DNA of 17,558 nucleotides from Cytauxzoon felis (Eukaryota; Apicomplexa; Aconoidasida; Piroplasmida; Theileriidae), in NCBI GenBank assembly GCA_020283715.1, contig JAIQCW010000158.1, forward strand, positions 1-17,558, given 5' to 3'. Positions 1-15,400 of this stretch are shown here, one piece after another. The position numbers and the translations under genes are program-made. The notes beneath the pieces were generated by a model. The model searched no databases. It was not told where the DNA came from and worked only from the letters and a program-made list of their open reading frames with translations. Each line of letters begins with the position of its first letter. Position 1 is the first letter of the stretch.

Positions 1-402
1 ATTATCTTCGTTCCTCCGATTAGATGTTCTGTTCTTAGGGGTTGAACTTTTTTATTCTTCTGGGTATACAAATTTTGTTCTTCCGAGATAACATCCCTTG
101 TTCCTCCGGGTTGATCATCTTCGTTCTTCCGGGTAGAATTCCTGTTCTTCCTCATTAACATCGCCACGATCTCTGGGAGTGGCTTTACTCTTTAGAGATA
201 GGTAATTGGAAGAGGCTCCACGCCGAGTGGGAACAGAGGTGGATTGAACCTCGGGTGGAGAAGAGCTCTGTTCTTCCGGGTTAACATTCCTCGTTCTTCC
301 GGGTATAAAATATAAGTGTGATAATTTTTTTGTGGTCCTCTTGATATCAATTATCCAATGAAGATGAGAATTATATGAATATTGATGATAAGACCTCAAG
401 TG
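1..402. repeat. Repeat mosaic: 21-23 nt tandem array plus palindromic-element arm
   Basis: The stretch starts with seven units related to GTTCTTCCGGGT, beginning near 10, 31, 54, 77, 100, 123 and 144, a spacing of 21 to 23 nt. It continues with an arm of the dispersed family (CCACGATCTCTGGGAGTGG near 164, CTCTTTAGAG near 189, GGCTCCACGCCGAGTGG near 212), a GAACCTCGGGTGGAG end near 246, and two more 23-nt units near 270 and 293. An AT-rich piece follows, and GACCTCAAGTGG near 391 looks like another element end. The minus strand is open from 399 down to 115 and carries the SSNYLSLKS frame found in the exonic copies. It has no ATG near its start and no recognisable non-repeat protein, so I do not call it a gene. 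Confidence 0.75.
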
Positions 403-545
403 GATTACTCATAGTTGATTTCATGGAAATGTAGTGATAGATGAATAAATGAGATATGAATAATACTTTATGAAAAATAATGAATGATGGATAAAAAATG
501 TACTAGTATATTGTAGTATAGATATATAATGATTAATAAAGTTGA
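403..545. other. AT-rich 3' flank of the WD40 gene
   Basis: This short AT-rich stretch lies just downstream of the WD40 gene's stop codon on the minus strand and presumably holds its 3' untranslated region. No element arm, RNA gene or coding exon is visible in it. Confidence 0.5.
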
Positions 546-2989
546 TTATTTTCTAGATAAAACATACATTGCAACAGTATGATCTTGTGAAGCAGAGATG
601 AGTGCAGTATATTGTTCATTACAATTAAGTGTATGTATATCAAGTATAGGTTTATCATGTGGTTGTATTTCATGTATAAGTTTATTATGTTTAATAATAG
701 ATATACAACCTGAACAATCACCAACAGCAAGTATATTTTTTTTTGGATGCCATACAAGTTTAGTTAATCCAATTTCAAGATTAATTTTAGATAATTTTTG
801 AAATTTATTATAATCCCAAATAATAACAGTACCATCCATAGAACAAGAAGCAGCAATAATATTTTCAGATATAAAATTAGTAAATTTAACAGATTCAACA
901 GATTCATTATGAGCATTATTAAATGTAAATGATAATTTTCTTTTAGAAATATTAATAAAATGTATATTACCATTAGAATCACCAATAATACATATTTGTA
1001 TATTATTATGACAATCTAATGATAATAAACAATTATTATTACCTAATTGTAATTTATTTGTATTAATTATTTTAAAATTTAAATCTAAATCTGTAATAAA
1101 TAAATTACCATCATCACATCCAATTATACAAATATAATTTTCATATTTTATAAATTTACCACATTGATTTAATGATGATGTTGATATTATATTTATTTCA
1201 TTTGTATCCGGTAACCATATTATTGAATTATTACCATCACCACCAAATAATAATGATGAATCATTATCTGGACACCAACATAACCATTCAATACCATTTA
1301 TTATTGGATCCAATGATGATAATAATTCATATTTATCATCACCTGAACATTTATATACATAACACATACCATCTAAACAACCTAATGCTAATAAACCACC
1401 ACTCATAGAATAACTACATACCGATATTGTATCACCAAATGGTCCCAATGATAATAATTCACCATCATCCATAGTATCTATATATAATAAATATCATAAC
1501 TATATATAAAATTATACTATTCTAAATATACTAGTACATATAATATATAATTATCATCATACATCATATTGCATATCCAACAATAGTCATTAATGCTAGC
1601 AATACCTCCACTTGAGGTCCAGTACTAGTCGTCATTCCACTAGCCGTGGCGGCCTTCTCTATTTACCTCCCCCTTCGCTTCCCTGAGATCAGCTACGGGT
1701 TCCACTTGAGGTCCAGTACTAGTCATCATTCCACTAGCCGTGGCGGCTTCTCTATTTACTTCCCTTCCAGCTCCCGTAGATCGCTTCCAGGTAGTCCACT
1801 TGAGGTTACAATCCTCAACAAATCCTTAGAACCATCTTCCATCATTCCCATGATGGATGATCCATCACTACCTTCCTACCACCACGATCTCTGGGAGTGG
1901 CTCTACTCTTTAGAGATAGGTAATTAAAAGAGGCCTCCACGGCGAGTGGAACAGTGGCTGTAACCTCAGGTGGAGAGCTGTCTGCAAGACAAAGAGAAGG
2001 CGGTAGCGAGGATAGGTCGGATTGGACCACAAGTGAAGTGGTACCATACCTAGTGGAAAGAACACAAATTTAGCATTTTGTCCAAAAAAACAAGTATATA
2101 TCCACTCGCCGTGGAGGCTTCTTTTATTTACCTATCCCAAAAGGGTATTGCCACTCCCAGAGATCGTGGCAGGGGTGAAGGTAATGATCTCAGGTAGCTA
2201 AGGATGGAATTAAATAGAGAGAGGATCACACCCAGTGAAAGGAAAAGACATATTTTGGAAGATAACGGCAGAATTATGACCCCAGGATCAACAACAAGTG
2301 TATGATAAACTACAAGAGTTTAAGGAGAAGATAATTAGAAGAGATATCTGAAATAATTCAACTTGTCTCCCACTCCCGTGAAGGCTCTTTCACTTATACC
2401 ACCCTCAGCTTCCCTGAAATCAGCTACAGGCATTAAATACTATTACTATAGTGATTATGTGAGATGTCATACAATATCCAGTTGGAAATGGATAATTTAA
2501 GGTAAGGGGACCTATTGCTATTCCTAGACATCATTACCCGAGAACGATCTACGGGAGCCTGAAGGGGAAGTAAATAGAAGGAAGCCTTCACGGCGAGTGG
2601 AAAACAAGGCTGTATAACCTTCAGTAAACAACAGCCGATTCATAGTGCTCTTTAAAGCAATGATCTTCTATGGTGCGATTAGTAGTGATCTTAGACATAC
2701 CATTATTTTTTGTGGAGAAATCATGTACAACGCACATATCACCGCAATTACCTATAGCAACGTGTGCTATTTCTGGAAATTGTGGATGAACAGCTATAGA
2801 ACAGACTTCAGAATCAAAATTTTTCCTCCAACATATAGATGATTGTTCACCTTGCTCATCCGGATCCTCCAATCCATCATCAACCCTAATATCCGGCTTC
2901 AAATAAAATATATCTTCTTCTTGTGACACATTATCCACAATCTCAGATAATATATCTTTATCCATCTTTAAATTTAATATATATTTCAA
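546..2989 (-). CDS. AAMP: WD40-repeat protein, AAMP/Sqt1-like, two exons
   Basis: Two exons: 2989-2701 and 1477-546. The donor GTATGT starts at 2700 and the acceptor TAG ends at 1478. Exon 1 ends one base into a codon and exon 2 supplies the other two (GAT), so the phase fits and the product is 406 residues; human AAMP is 434. An acidic N-terminus is followed by WD40 blades: SEVCSIAVHPQFPEIAHVA in exon 1, and in exon 2 DGELLSLGPFGDTISVC, LLALGCLDGMCYVYK, IEWLCWCPDNDSSLLFGG, SCSMDGTVIIWDY and ISASQDHTVAMYV. The order and the DGELL and final-blade motifs match AAMP, whose yeast relative Sqt1 is a chaperone for ribosomal protein uL16. Orthology is probable, but WD40 proteins are easily confused. 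A second in-frame ATG lies eight codons after the first and could be the start. Oddity: a 1,223-bp intron filled with repeats, in a window where repeat-free introns are about 40 nt. Confidence 0.82.
1600..2040. repeat. Composite palindromic element, partly duplicated, in WD40 gene intron
   Basis: This is the youngest-looking repeat in the 1.2 kb intron. Two direct copies of a ~65-bp block (CCACTTGAGGTCCAGTACTA, then TCATTCCACTAGCCGTGGC, then TCTCTATTTAC) start near 1609 and 1699, which suggests a nested or tandem insertion. Then come the F-type arm (TCCCGTAGATCGCTTCCAGG near 1773), the centre with CATTCCCATGATGGATGATC near 1844, the A-type arm (CTCTTTAGAG near 1907), GGCCTCCACGGCGAGTGG near 1933 and TAACCTCAGGTGGAG near 1961. 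Confidence 0.85.
2098..2222. repeat. Degenerate palindromic element in WD40 gene intron
   Basis: It starts with CCACTCGCCGTGGAGGC near 2102. An A-type arm follows, in which the usual CTCTAAAGAG mini-hairpin is replaced by CCCAAAAGGG near 2138, then CCACTCCCAGAGATCGTGG. A decayed D-type arm closes it (GTAATGATCTCAGGTAGC and GAATTAAATAGAGAG). The extra mutations suggest an older copy than the block before it. Confidence 0.75.
2368..2640. repeat. Old, widely spaced inverted arms in WD40 gene intron
   Basis: A decayed left arm (CCACTCCCGTGAAGGC near 2371, then CAGCTTCCCTGAAATCAGCTAC near 2404) faces a right arm near 2550-2605 (CGATCTACGGGAGCCTG, GGGGAAGTAAATAG, CCTTCACGGCGAGTGG). About 110 bp of unrelated sequence lies between them. 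This looks like an old copy of the same family. Confidence 0.7.
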
Positions 2990-3116
2990 ATGCGATTTTA
3001 AAACTATATTTATTTAAAATTTTATTACTAATGGGGAACACGCATTCTATTATATCATTGAAACCTCCTAACTTTTCAATTATTTTATATTTTTTATAAT
3101 CATTTACTATCTATAA
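2990..3116. promoter_or_regulatory. Divergent intergenic spacer between WD40 gene and PRP22
   Basis: These 127 bp separate the start codons of two genes pointing away from each other, so the stretch must hold both 5' untranslated regions and both core promoters or one shared promoter. It is AT-rich, with no repeat arm. I see no specific factor site that I would defend. Confidence 0.5.
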
Positions 3117-9521
<6,405 letters not shown>

Positions 9522-9646
9522 TCAACTAATCGCATAAATAATTATTTAAATTTAACTAAATTGAAATCATTTTTAATCTATTTTACATTAATTATAATTA
9601 AATACCATTAACATTAACTCCACCACCGTGTAGTCATACCACTTTT
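9522..9646. other. AT-rich convergent 3' flank
   Basis: AT-rich sequence after the PRP22 stop codon, presumably its 3' untranslated region. I see no gene or arm in it. Confidence 0.4.
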
Positions 9647-9853
9647 TCCACTAGTGGTTAGACCTGAGGTCGTCTTGCAGACAGCTCTTCTATTTAATTC
9701 CCCTTCCAGCTCCCGTAGATCGCTTACAGGTATTCCACTTGAGGTCTTATCACTAACCTCTCACGCCACGATCTCCGGGAGTGGCTATACCGTTTACGGG
9801 GAGGTAATTAGATGAAGCCTCCACGGCGAGTGGAATGAAAGGATATACAGTGG
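9647..9853. repeat. Palindromic element between convergent PRP22 and SPT4
   Basis: This is the one copy clearly in an intergenic gap between annotated genes. Order: CCACTAGTGG near 9649, GACCTGAGGTCG, GTCTTGCAGACAGC, F-type arm, CCACTTGAGGTC near 9735, then an A-type arm whose mini-hairpin is CCGTTTACGG near 9789 instead of CTCTTTAGAG, then GCCTCCACGGCGAGTGG near 9817. It lies past both stop codons. Confidence 0.87.
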
Positions 9854-9891
9854 AACGAGAGTATGAATATATCTTTGTGGATTTATTTTCA

Positions 9892-10475
9892 TTACTCGAT
9901 TTCGTCTTTAATGGATTCAGGTAATACGCCTGTGACTGAAATGGCGTAGCATCCTGGTATCATATCACCTGAGAATATAAATGATATTAATATTTTATAA
10001 ACCTACTAAGATTATTATAATGTGCCGCCCATGATTTTTGAGGGTCCATAATTGCGATTAAACCACTGAAATTAGTGCTTGTACAGTCCAATGTCCTCCT
10101 GCGATCACCGTCCATTTGTAGAAATGCACAATTTCCACAGCCATTCTCATAAAACTGTAAAGTATTCTTGAATTAAGATCGATTTATCACACACAAACCT
10201 GTCCTTCTGTCATTACCAGACGACACGATAAACATGCCCTCAACTTTAGTGACGGTTTTTCATTATCTGAATTTTTACCCCTTTTATTATAGCCTCTGAA
10301 TAAAATTTGATATAATATAAGGCATATAAACCTAACCTCGGCACAAAATCAAATTGACTGCTCTTCAAACCGTCATCGTCATTGTCGTATTTATCCAAAT
10401 GATCACCTTCATAATCAAATTCTACAAGAGGTTTAATTTAAAATCACTTGAAAAAAACTAACCTTTTTCTGGCAT
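9892..10475 (-). CDS. SPT4: Transcription elongation factor Spt4, five exons
   Basis: Spt4 pairs with Spt5 to form DSIF, which rides on RNA polymerase II and promotes processive elongation. Exons: 10475-10463, 10421-10337, 10295-10199, 10154-10007, 9968-9892; introns of 41, 41, 44 and 38 bp, all GT-AG and phase-consistent. The product is 139 residues (human 117), longer through an acidic and basic N-terminal extension. The zinc ribbon is C54-x2-C57 (RACLSCRLVMTEGQF) and C71-x2-C74 (NGCGNC), followed by LDCTSTNFSGLIAIMDPQKS and WAAHYNNLSDMIPGCYAISV, the Spt4 signature, and VTGVLP near the end. The first exon is only 13 bp (ATG, three codons and one base), so the start depends on that donor. 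No repeat has entered any of the four introns. The individual exons are too short to stand out as open frames. Confidence 0.94.
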
Positions 10476-10621
10476 TCTCCTTCTAATTTTAATAAAGTTT
10501 TACTGCAAGTCATCTACCATGGGTGATTGGATAGAGGGTCTTTTCGAGTACCTCATGGTGAATAAGAATTTAGTTGAAATAAGTATAAATATAGTATATA
10601 TGAGTATTAAATGAATTTAAA
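10476..10621. promoter_or_regulatory. Divergent spacer between SPT4 and GLE1, with a 31-codon upstream ORF
   Basis: These 146 bp separate the two outward-pointing start codons and must contain both promoters. On the plus strand an open frame of 31 codons runs from ATG at 10519 to TGA at 10612-10614, eight bases before the GLE1 ATG and out of frame with it. It could be a translated leader ORF, an unrecognised first exon, or chance. Confidence 0.45.
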
Positions 10622-12478
10622 ATGGTTAAAAATAAAGCATCTGGTTCTACTTTTGTTTTTAACGACAATGTCTTTGTCGATAACCGCAGATTGGCCGTAC
10701 CAGTAACACATTATGAAAATGACATGATGCTCTTTAGATTTCCCGATATTATAAAGAAAGAGATCAACTTTGATGTATCACCAGATATTAATTTTAATTA
10801 CAATGGGTCATCTGAAAGTTGTTTCATGGATGTTGTGGAGGATAATCGTAAAAAATCGCAGAGTTTATACACAAAATTGATCCAGGATGCCATGGATGAA
10901 CTGAAAATGATTGACTTTAATCGCAGAGAACGTTTGAGAATATTGGAAGAAAAACGTAAAGAACAGCTAAGGAGAGAGGAAGAGAAGAAACTTAAAGAAC
11001 AACAACAACACGTAGCTGATCTCAGGGAAGCGCAGGGACAACTAAATAAAGAAGCCACCACGGCGAGTGGAATTGTAGGCATTTCAGGTGGAACACCTAG
11101 TGGAAAAGATGGATCCTCAATGGATACTTCTTCCAATTATCTCCCTGCTGCAAGTCTAACAACTTCTAATGATCGTGGTCAGGGTGAAAGAGTAAAGGCA
11201 CCATTTGTACCTAAGAATAGATATACGGATATGTATATAAATTATTTGAATGAGTATAAGGGGTATAAATCAGAATATGATGCATTTGTTAGTATAATTA
11301 CTCAGGATATAAAATCTATAAGGATATCTATAGCTAAAAAAATTAACACTTGTATAAATACAGTAGCTGGTACTATAAAACAAGTTGAGAATACACATAA
11401 TACAATTAATAACTTGTTATGTACTTATAATGATAATCGTATAAAAATTTTTATTATCTTTCGTATTATTGAAGGTATTTTAAATTGTTGTGAATCAGGT
11501 AATCAAATTTATATCAATCCAAAATCTGTATGGCCATTTGCTCATTTAATTCGTGGTTTATGTATTTTAGATAAAAGATCATTAATAATATATTCTGTTA
11601 TGGCTGCTAAAAGGTCATGTTTTATAATTCCAAGATTATACATCTCTAATGATGAAGAACAACTTAAAAAATTACATAAATTCAATACAATTGAAACTAC
11701 CTATTGCAAATTCACACAAAGTGTTATCAAATTACATCTAGCATTCCTAGTTGTCACTAATAATATCAATTCCATCTGGTCATGGTTCGCTGGATTCATC
11801 AACTCATGCTGGAATAACGTATTTAAACTACCCCTATCATGCATACTCGTTACCGCATTCGAAACCGCCGGATTTATCGCACTCAAAACATACAATCAAC
11901 AATTCATCAAGGTATCAACACTCTATCTAAAATATAACCAATCCAGCTTCCATTCCACTAGCCGTGGAGGCCTCTTCTAATTACCTATCTCTAAAGAGTA
12001 TAGCCACTCCCGGAGATCGTGGCGATGTCAACCCCTAAGAACAGGAAAATTCTACCCGGAGGAACAAAGAATGTTAACCCGGAAGAACAGACTTCTGGTC
12101 TAGTGGATGTAACCTCAAGTGGAAGTGGAATACCTGGAAGCGATCTATGGGAGCTGGAGGGGGAAGTAAATGGAAGAGCTGACGGCAGGACGAAGAGAGG
12201 TAGATTGAACTTCAGGTGTAACATTCGCATGTTGGTTATATTTAATATATAGGTGATAAAGAATTGTGAATCATTATATGTGAGTAAATTAGATCAGGAG
12301 GGATTGAAATCACCGAATATATTAATGTATAATGGTCAATTGAAGCATTTATTTACTGAATTCAAGTATGTATAATGAATTGGATAATAAATTAATTTAC
12401 AGTAAAAACAACATGATACCGGAACCTATTGGTTATAACATGAAACATCAAGAAGAGGAGTTACGTAAAGATGTATAA
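10622..12478 (+). CDS. GLE1: mRNA export factor Gle1, three exons, with an exonic repeat insertion
   Basis: Gle1 sits at the nuclear pore and, with inositol hexakisphosphate, activates the DEAD-box ATPase Dbp5 to release exported mRNA. Exons: 10622-11911, 12253-12365, 12403-12478; GT-AG and phase-consistent, 492 residues. A charged, probably coiled-coil stretch (RRERLRILEEKRKEQLRREE and following) covers about residues 98-130. The conserved C-terminal Gle1 domain follows: the WPFAHLIRGLCILDK region, YCKFTQSVIKLHLAFLV, then WSWFAGFINSCWNNVFKLPL and FETAGFIALKTYNQQFIK, continued in exon 2 by VIKNCESLYVSKLDQEGL and in exon 3 by MIPEPIGYNMKHQEEE. Residues about 131-190 are repeat-derived and read in frame, exactly where the coiled coil would pass into the conserved domain. 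Intron 1 also has a repeat; intron 2 is 37 bp. Identification rests on the C-terminal domain, since the N-terminus is not conserved in this family. Confidence 0.9.
11012..11190 (+). repeat. Palindromic-element arms in frame within GLE1 exon 1
   Basis: The D-type arm comes first (GTAGCTGATCTCAGGGAAGC, read VADLREAQGQLNKE), then CCACGGCGAGTGG, TTTCAGGTGGA and CCTAGTGGAAAAGATGGATC, then a decayed A-type arm (TCTTCCAATTATCTCCC and GATCGTGGTCAGGGTGAAAG, read SSNYLPAAS and NDRGQGE). Both arms use the same frame as the VPS34 copies, but the order is reversed (D then A rather than A then D). There is no stop codon and no convincing splice pair around it. Confidence 0.82.
11951..12221. repeat. Palindromic element, GLE1 intron 1
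   Basis: A-type arm (CCACTAGCCGTGGAGGCC, then CTAATTACCTATCTCTAAAG, then CCACTCCCGGAGATCGTGG), three GTTCTT-type units on the opposite strand near 12028-12087, GGATGTAACCTCAAGTGG, F-type arm (CCTGGAAGCGATCTATGGGA) and CTGACGGCAGGACG. Sense orientation. Read in the NYLSLKS frame it meets TAA near 12028, so this copy could not be translated through. Confidence 0.88.
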
Positions 12479-12486
12479 TATTCATT
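12479..12486. other. 8-bp gap between convergent GLE1 and VPS34 stop codons
   Basis: The GLE1 TAA ends at 12478 and the VPS34 TAA on the other strand begins at 12487. Any 3' untranslated regions must overlap as antisense transcripts and must lie inside the neighbour's coding sequence. Confidence 0.7.
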
Positions 12487-15400
12487 TTATTTCCATGAAG
12501 ATGATATGATATGCCAAGTGTCTATAATAAATGGTGATATAGAATTTGCTGATTTATTAATTAAATTTAAAATTTCTTCTTCTAATTGTTTTTCATTTAA
12601 ATCTAATAATAATTTTTCTTTAACTGTATTTAATTTTTCTATATTGAGATTTTTTAATTTGAATTGTATAGACTGATAGAGTATTTGTAATATTAAATTG
12701 GCCTCTAATCGTATTATTTTAAATATTTTTATAAATCTCTTGATCATTAATTTAAATAATTTACTCTCTACACCACCTAATGTATTAATAAATTCCTTAG
12801 ATAATTTAAAAGGAGGTTGAGGTAAAGGTGTAGGATCATCACCAAATATAAAACTATAATCTACATGAACTATTAAACCCTCATAAGTCATCAATATATT
12901 ATGATAATGACGATCACCAACACCAAATATATACGTAAATACACTATAATCTGCCAAACTATAAATAAAATTCAACCACTTTTTAATACAATCAGAACGA
13001 ACTATAGTCCAATCACCTATCCTATTCTCTACAACATTAATTACACATGAGGTCCCTCCTTTGTCTTGCAGACAGCTCTCCACCTGGAGTCCAATCCAAC
13101 TCTCTTCGTCTTGCAGACAGCTTCCTTTATTTACCTCCCCCTTCGCTTCCCTGAGATCAGCTACGGGTTCTCCACTTGAGGTTACATCCTCACTACCTTC
13201 GCCACGATCTCCGGGAGTAGCTTTACTCTTTAGAGATAGGTAATTAGAAGAGCTGACGGCAGGACTGACCTCAGGTGGAGTGTAAAAGGATGTATTACTC
13301 TTGTAATGAGCATATGTATTGAGGAAGTTATTGATATTTTTGTATTTGTTTAGTAGATCATAGAGTGTGATTGAATTTGGTATAAATTCGATGCATCCAT
13401 CGATTTTTGAGAGTATAGTAACGTTATAATTGAGTAGATATGATTTTAATCTGTATGATTTAATAATTTTATTAATGATTTTGATTAACAATTGGCATAA
13501 ATTATCTTGTGATAAATCATCACCATATTTATACATCATTTTTATAATTTTATTATCATTAGTTAAAGTTTTTATAACTAATGGATATCTCTTCGATAGT
13601 ACAACTTTACATTCATTTGATAATAAGAATTTAAGATGTATATTAGGATTTGTAAATAATGGTACATTATTTAATCTTATCATATCACTATCATCATTAA
13701 AATGCCTTGACACAATCCTAAATAAAGACCTATTTTTATTTATACATCTACCTGGACACTCAATTTCCAAATCTCTACTTATATTCATCAATACTCTCCT
13801 AAAATCATCCTGAAGTCTAATATACTCACCCACTAGAACGCTACATTTCATTGTATCACAGTTCCAACATAAGTCAACCCTGACGTCAGATCCTCCACAC
13901 GAGGTTACATCCAATGTCGTCTTGCAGACAACATCAACCTGAGGTCCATCTTTTCCATTGCATGGAGCCTCTCTATATATTTCCCCCTCCGCTTCCCTGA
14001 GATCAGCTGCGGGTAGTCCACTTGAGGTTACATTACCACCTTCACTTCCGCCACGATCTCCGGGAGTGGCATTACCGTTTACGGGGGGATAATTGAAAGA
14101 GGCTCCACGGCGAGTGGAATCAGAGGTGGATTGGACCTCAGGTGGAGAGTCTTCATTATTGTGAGTGAGTTGTATTAATGATTCATAATATTTGAGGCAG
14201 TTTTTGTATGTATGATTATTGGATTGGCTGTATTCTGATGTTAGTATCCAATAGAGTTGTATACTGGTATTTATATCATTTAGACATGTATCGATGACAT
14301 GTTTATATAATATTTCATCATTAATTGTATTAAATATTATTTGTTTGAGATATAGTTTGATGAATTTTAAATTACACCAATTGATTAAAAATTTGTATAG
14401 AAATTGTCTTTTACTGTTGAAATCAGATGATAATAATTCTAATAAGGAGTTTGAATTAGGTTTAGTCCAATGGTTTAATATATTTTGAAATCTAATCAAT
14501 TCATTATTATTATTTAAATTTAGGAATCTTAAAAATAATGGAAGTGTATTTTTACCCCTGGATAATAAATTGGAATATTTCCATATTATCATATTAATAT
14601 ATCTATATGTTATATTCTTATACTTAAAACATGTCATAATATCATCTATATTATCTATTGTTAGTTGTATACCATATAATGGTTTATACGTTAAAATCTT
14701 TAACAATTTAAAATCATCTGGCTCAATTATACATAAATTTATCCTATCTCTACATAATGATAAAATATCACTGAATGTCAATAAAATATTCATCATCTTA
14801 TCACATATTATAAACGTATCCATTTTTATATAAAAATCATTGTCATTATACAACCAATTCAATATCGATGGTAATAATAATACCTTTGTATTCATATTTA
14901 CGTCTTCAACGTCCGTCATCGAAGATGCTGATGGAGAAGGTTTATTTGATGCTACATCTTCGTTCTTCCGGGTAGAATTCCTGTTCTTAGGGGTTGAACA
15001 TTTACGTTCTTCCGTGTAAGTAGTTTTTGTTATTCGGTGAGATTTACATGATGAATGAATGATTCGAATACGTCTAATTTTATTAATCTTTAAAGACTGT
15101 ATTTTATTAAAAATTTTATAAATGTTGAACTTTTCTTGTATATTTTTAGCTCTTGGTGGATAATTTTCATCATCACTAGTAATTGCAACATCAGATGATA
15201 CAGACTCGTTACCAGATGAATATAAATCATCCTTTATACTGTCATATGTTATCAATCTCTTATTAATATCCAAAGGTGGTATGACTATCGACGTGCCTTC
15301 AGCCATCACTACATTAGATTCAGTCAAAGGAGCTTCATGATTGGGATGGTTGGCTACACTCGAGATATTTCCACAAGACGTCCCACCTGAGGTCTCTCCA

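Noticed and set aside
1..153. CRISPR-like array of short direct repeats
   Set aside because: The units vary, spacing leaves only ~10 nt of similar rather than unique spacer, the genome is eukaryotic, and the same units occur inside dispersed elements.
115..399. 94-codon minus-strand open frame as a gene
   Set aside because: Most of it is repeat-derived (VNPEEQ, SSNYLSLKS). It starts at TTG in an element end, and the non-repeat part shows no recognisable domain.
12019..12252. 77-codon open frame as an extra GLE1 exon
   Set aside because: It lies in the intron 1 element in a frame different from the exonic copies. Splicing 11911 to 12253 joins conserved Gle1 sequence without it.
14952..15047. 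A 96-nt intron removing the short repeat block in VPS34
   Set aside because: GT and AG with matching phase exist, but the acceptor context is poor and the frame is open across the block. Kept as coding with that caveat.
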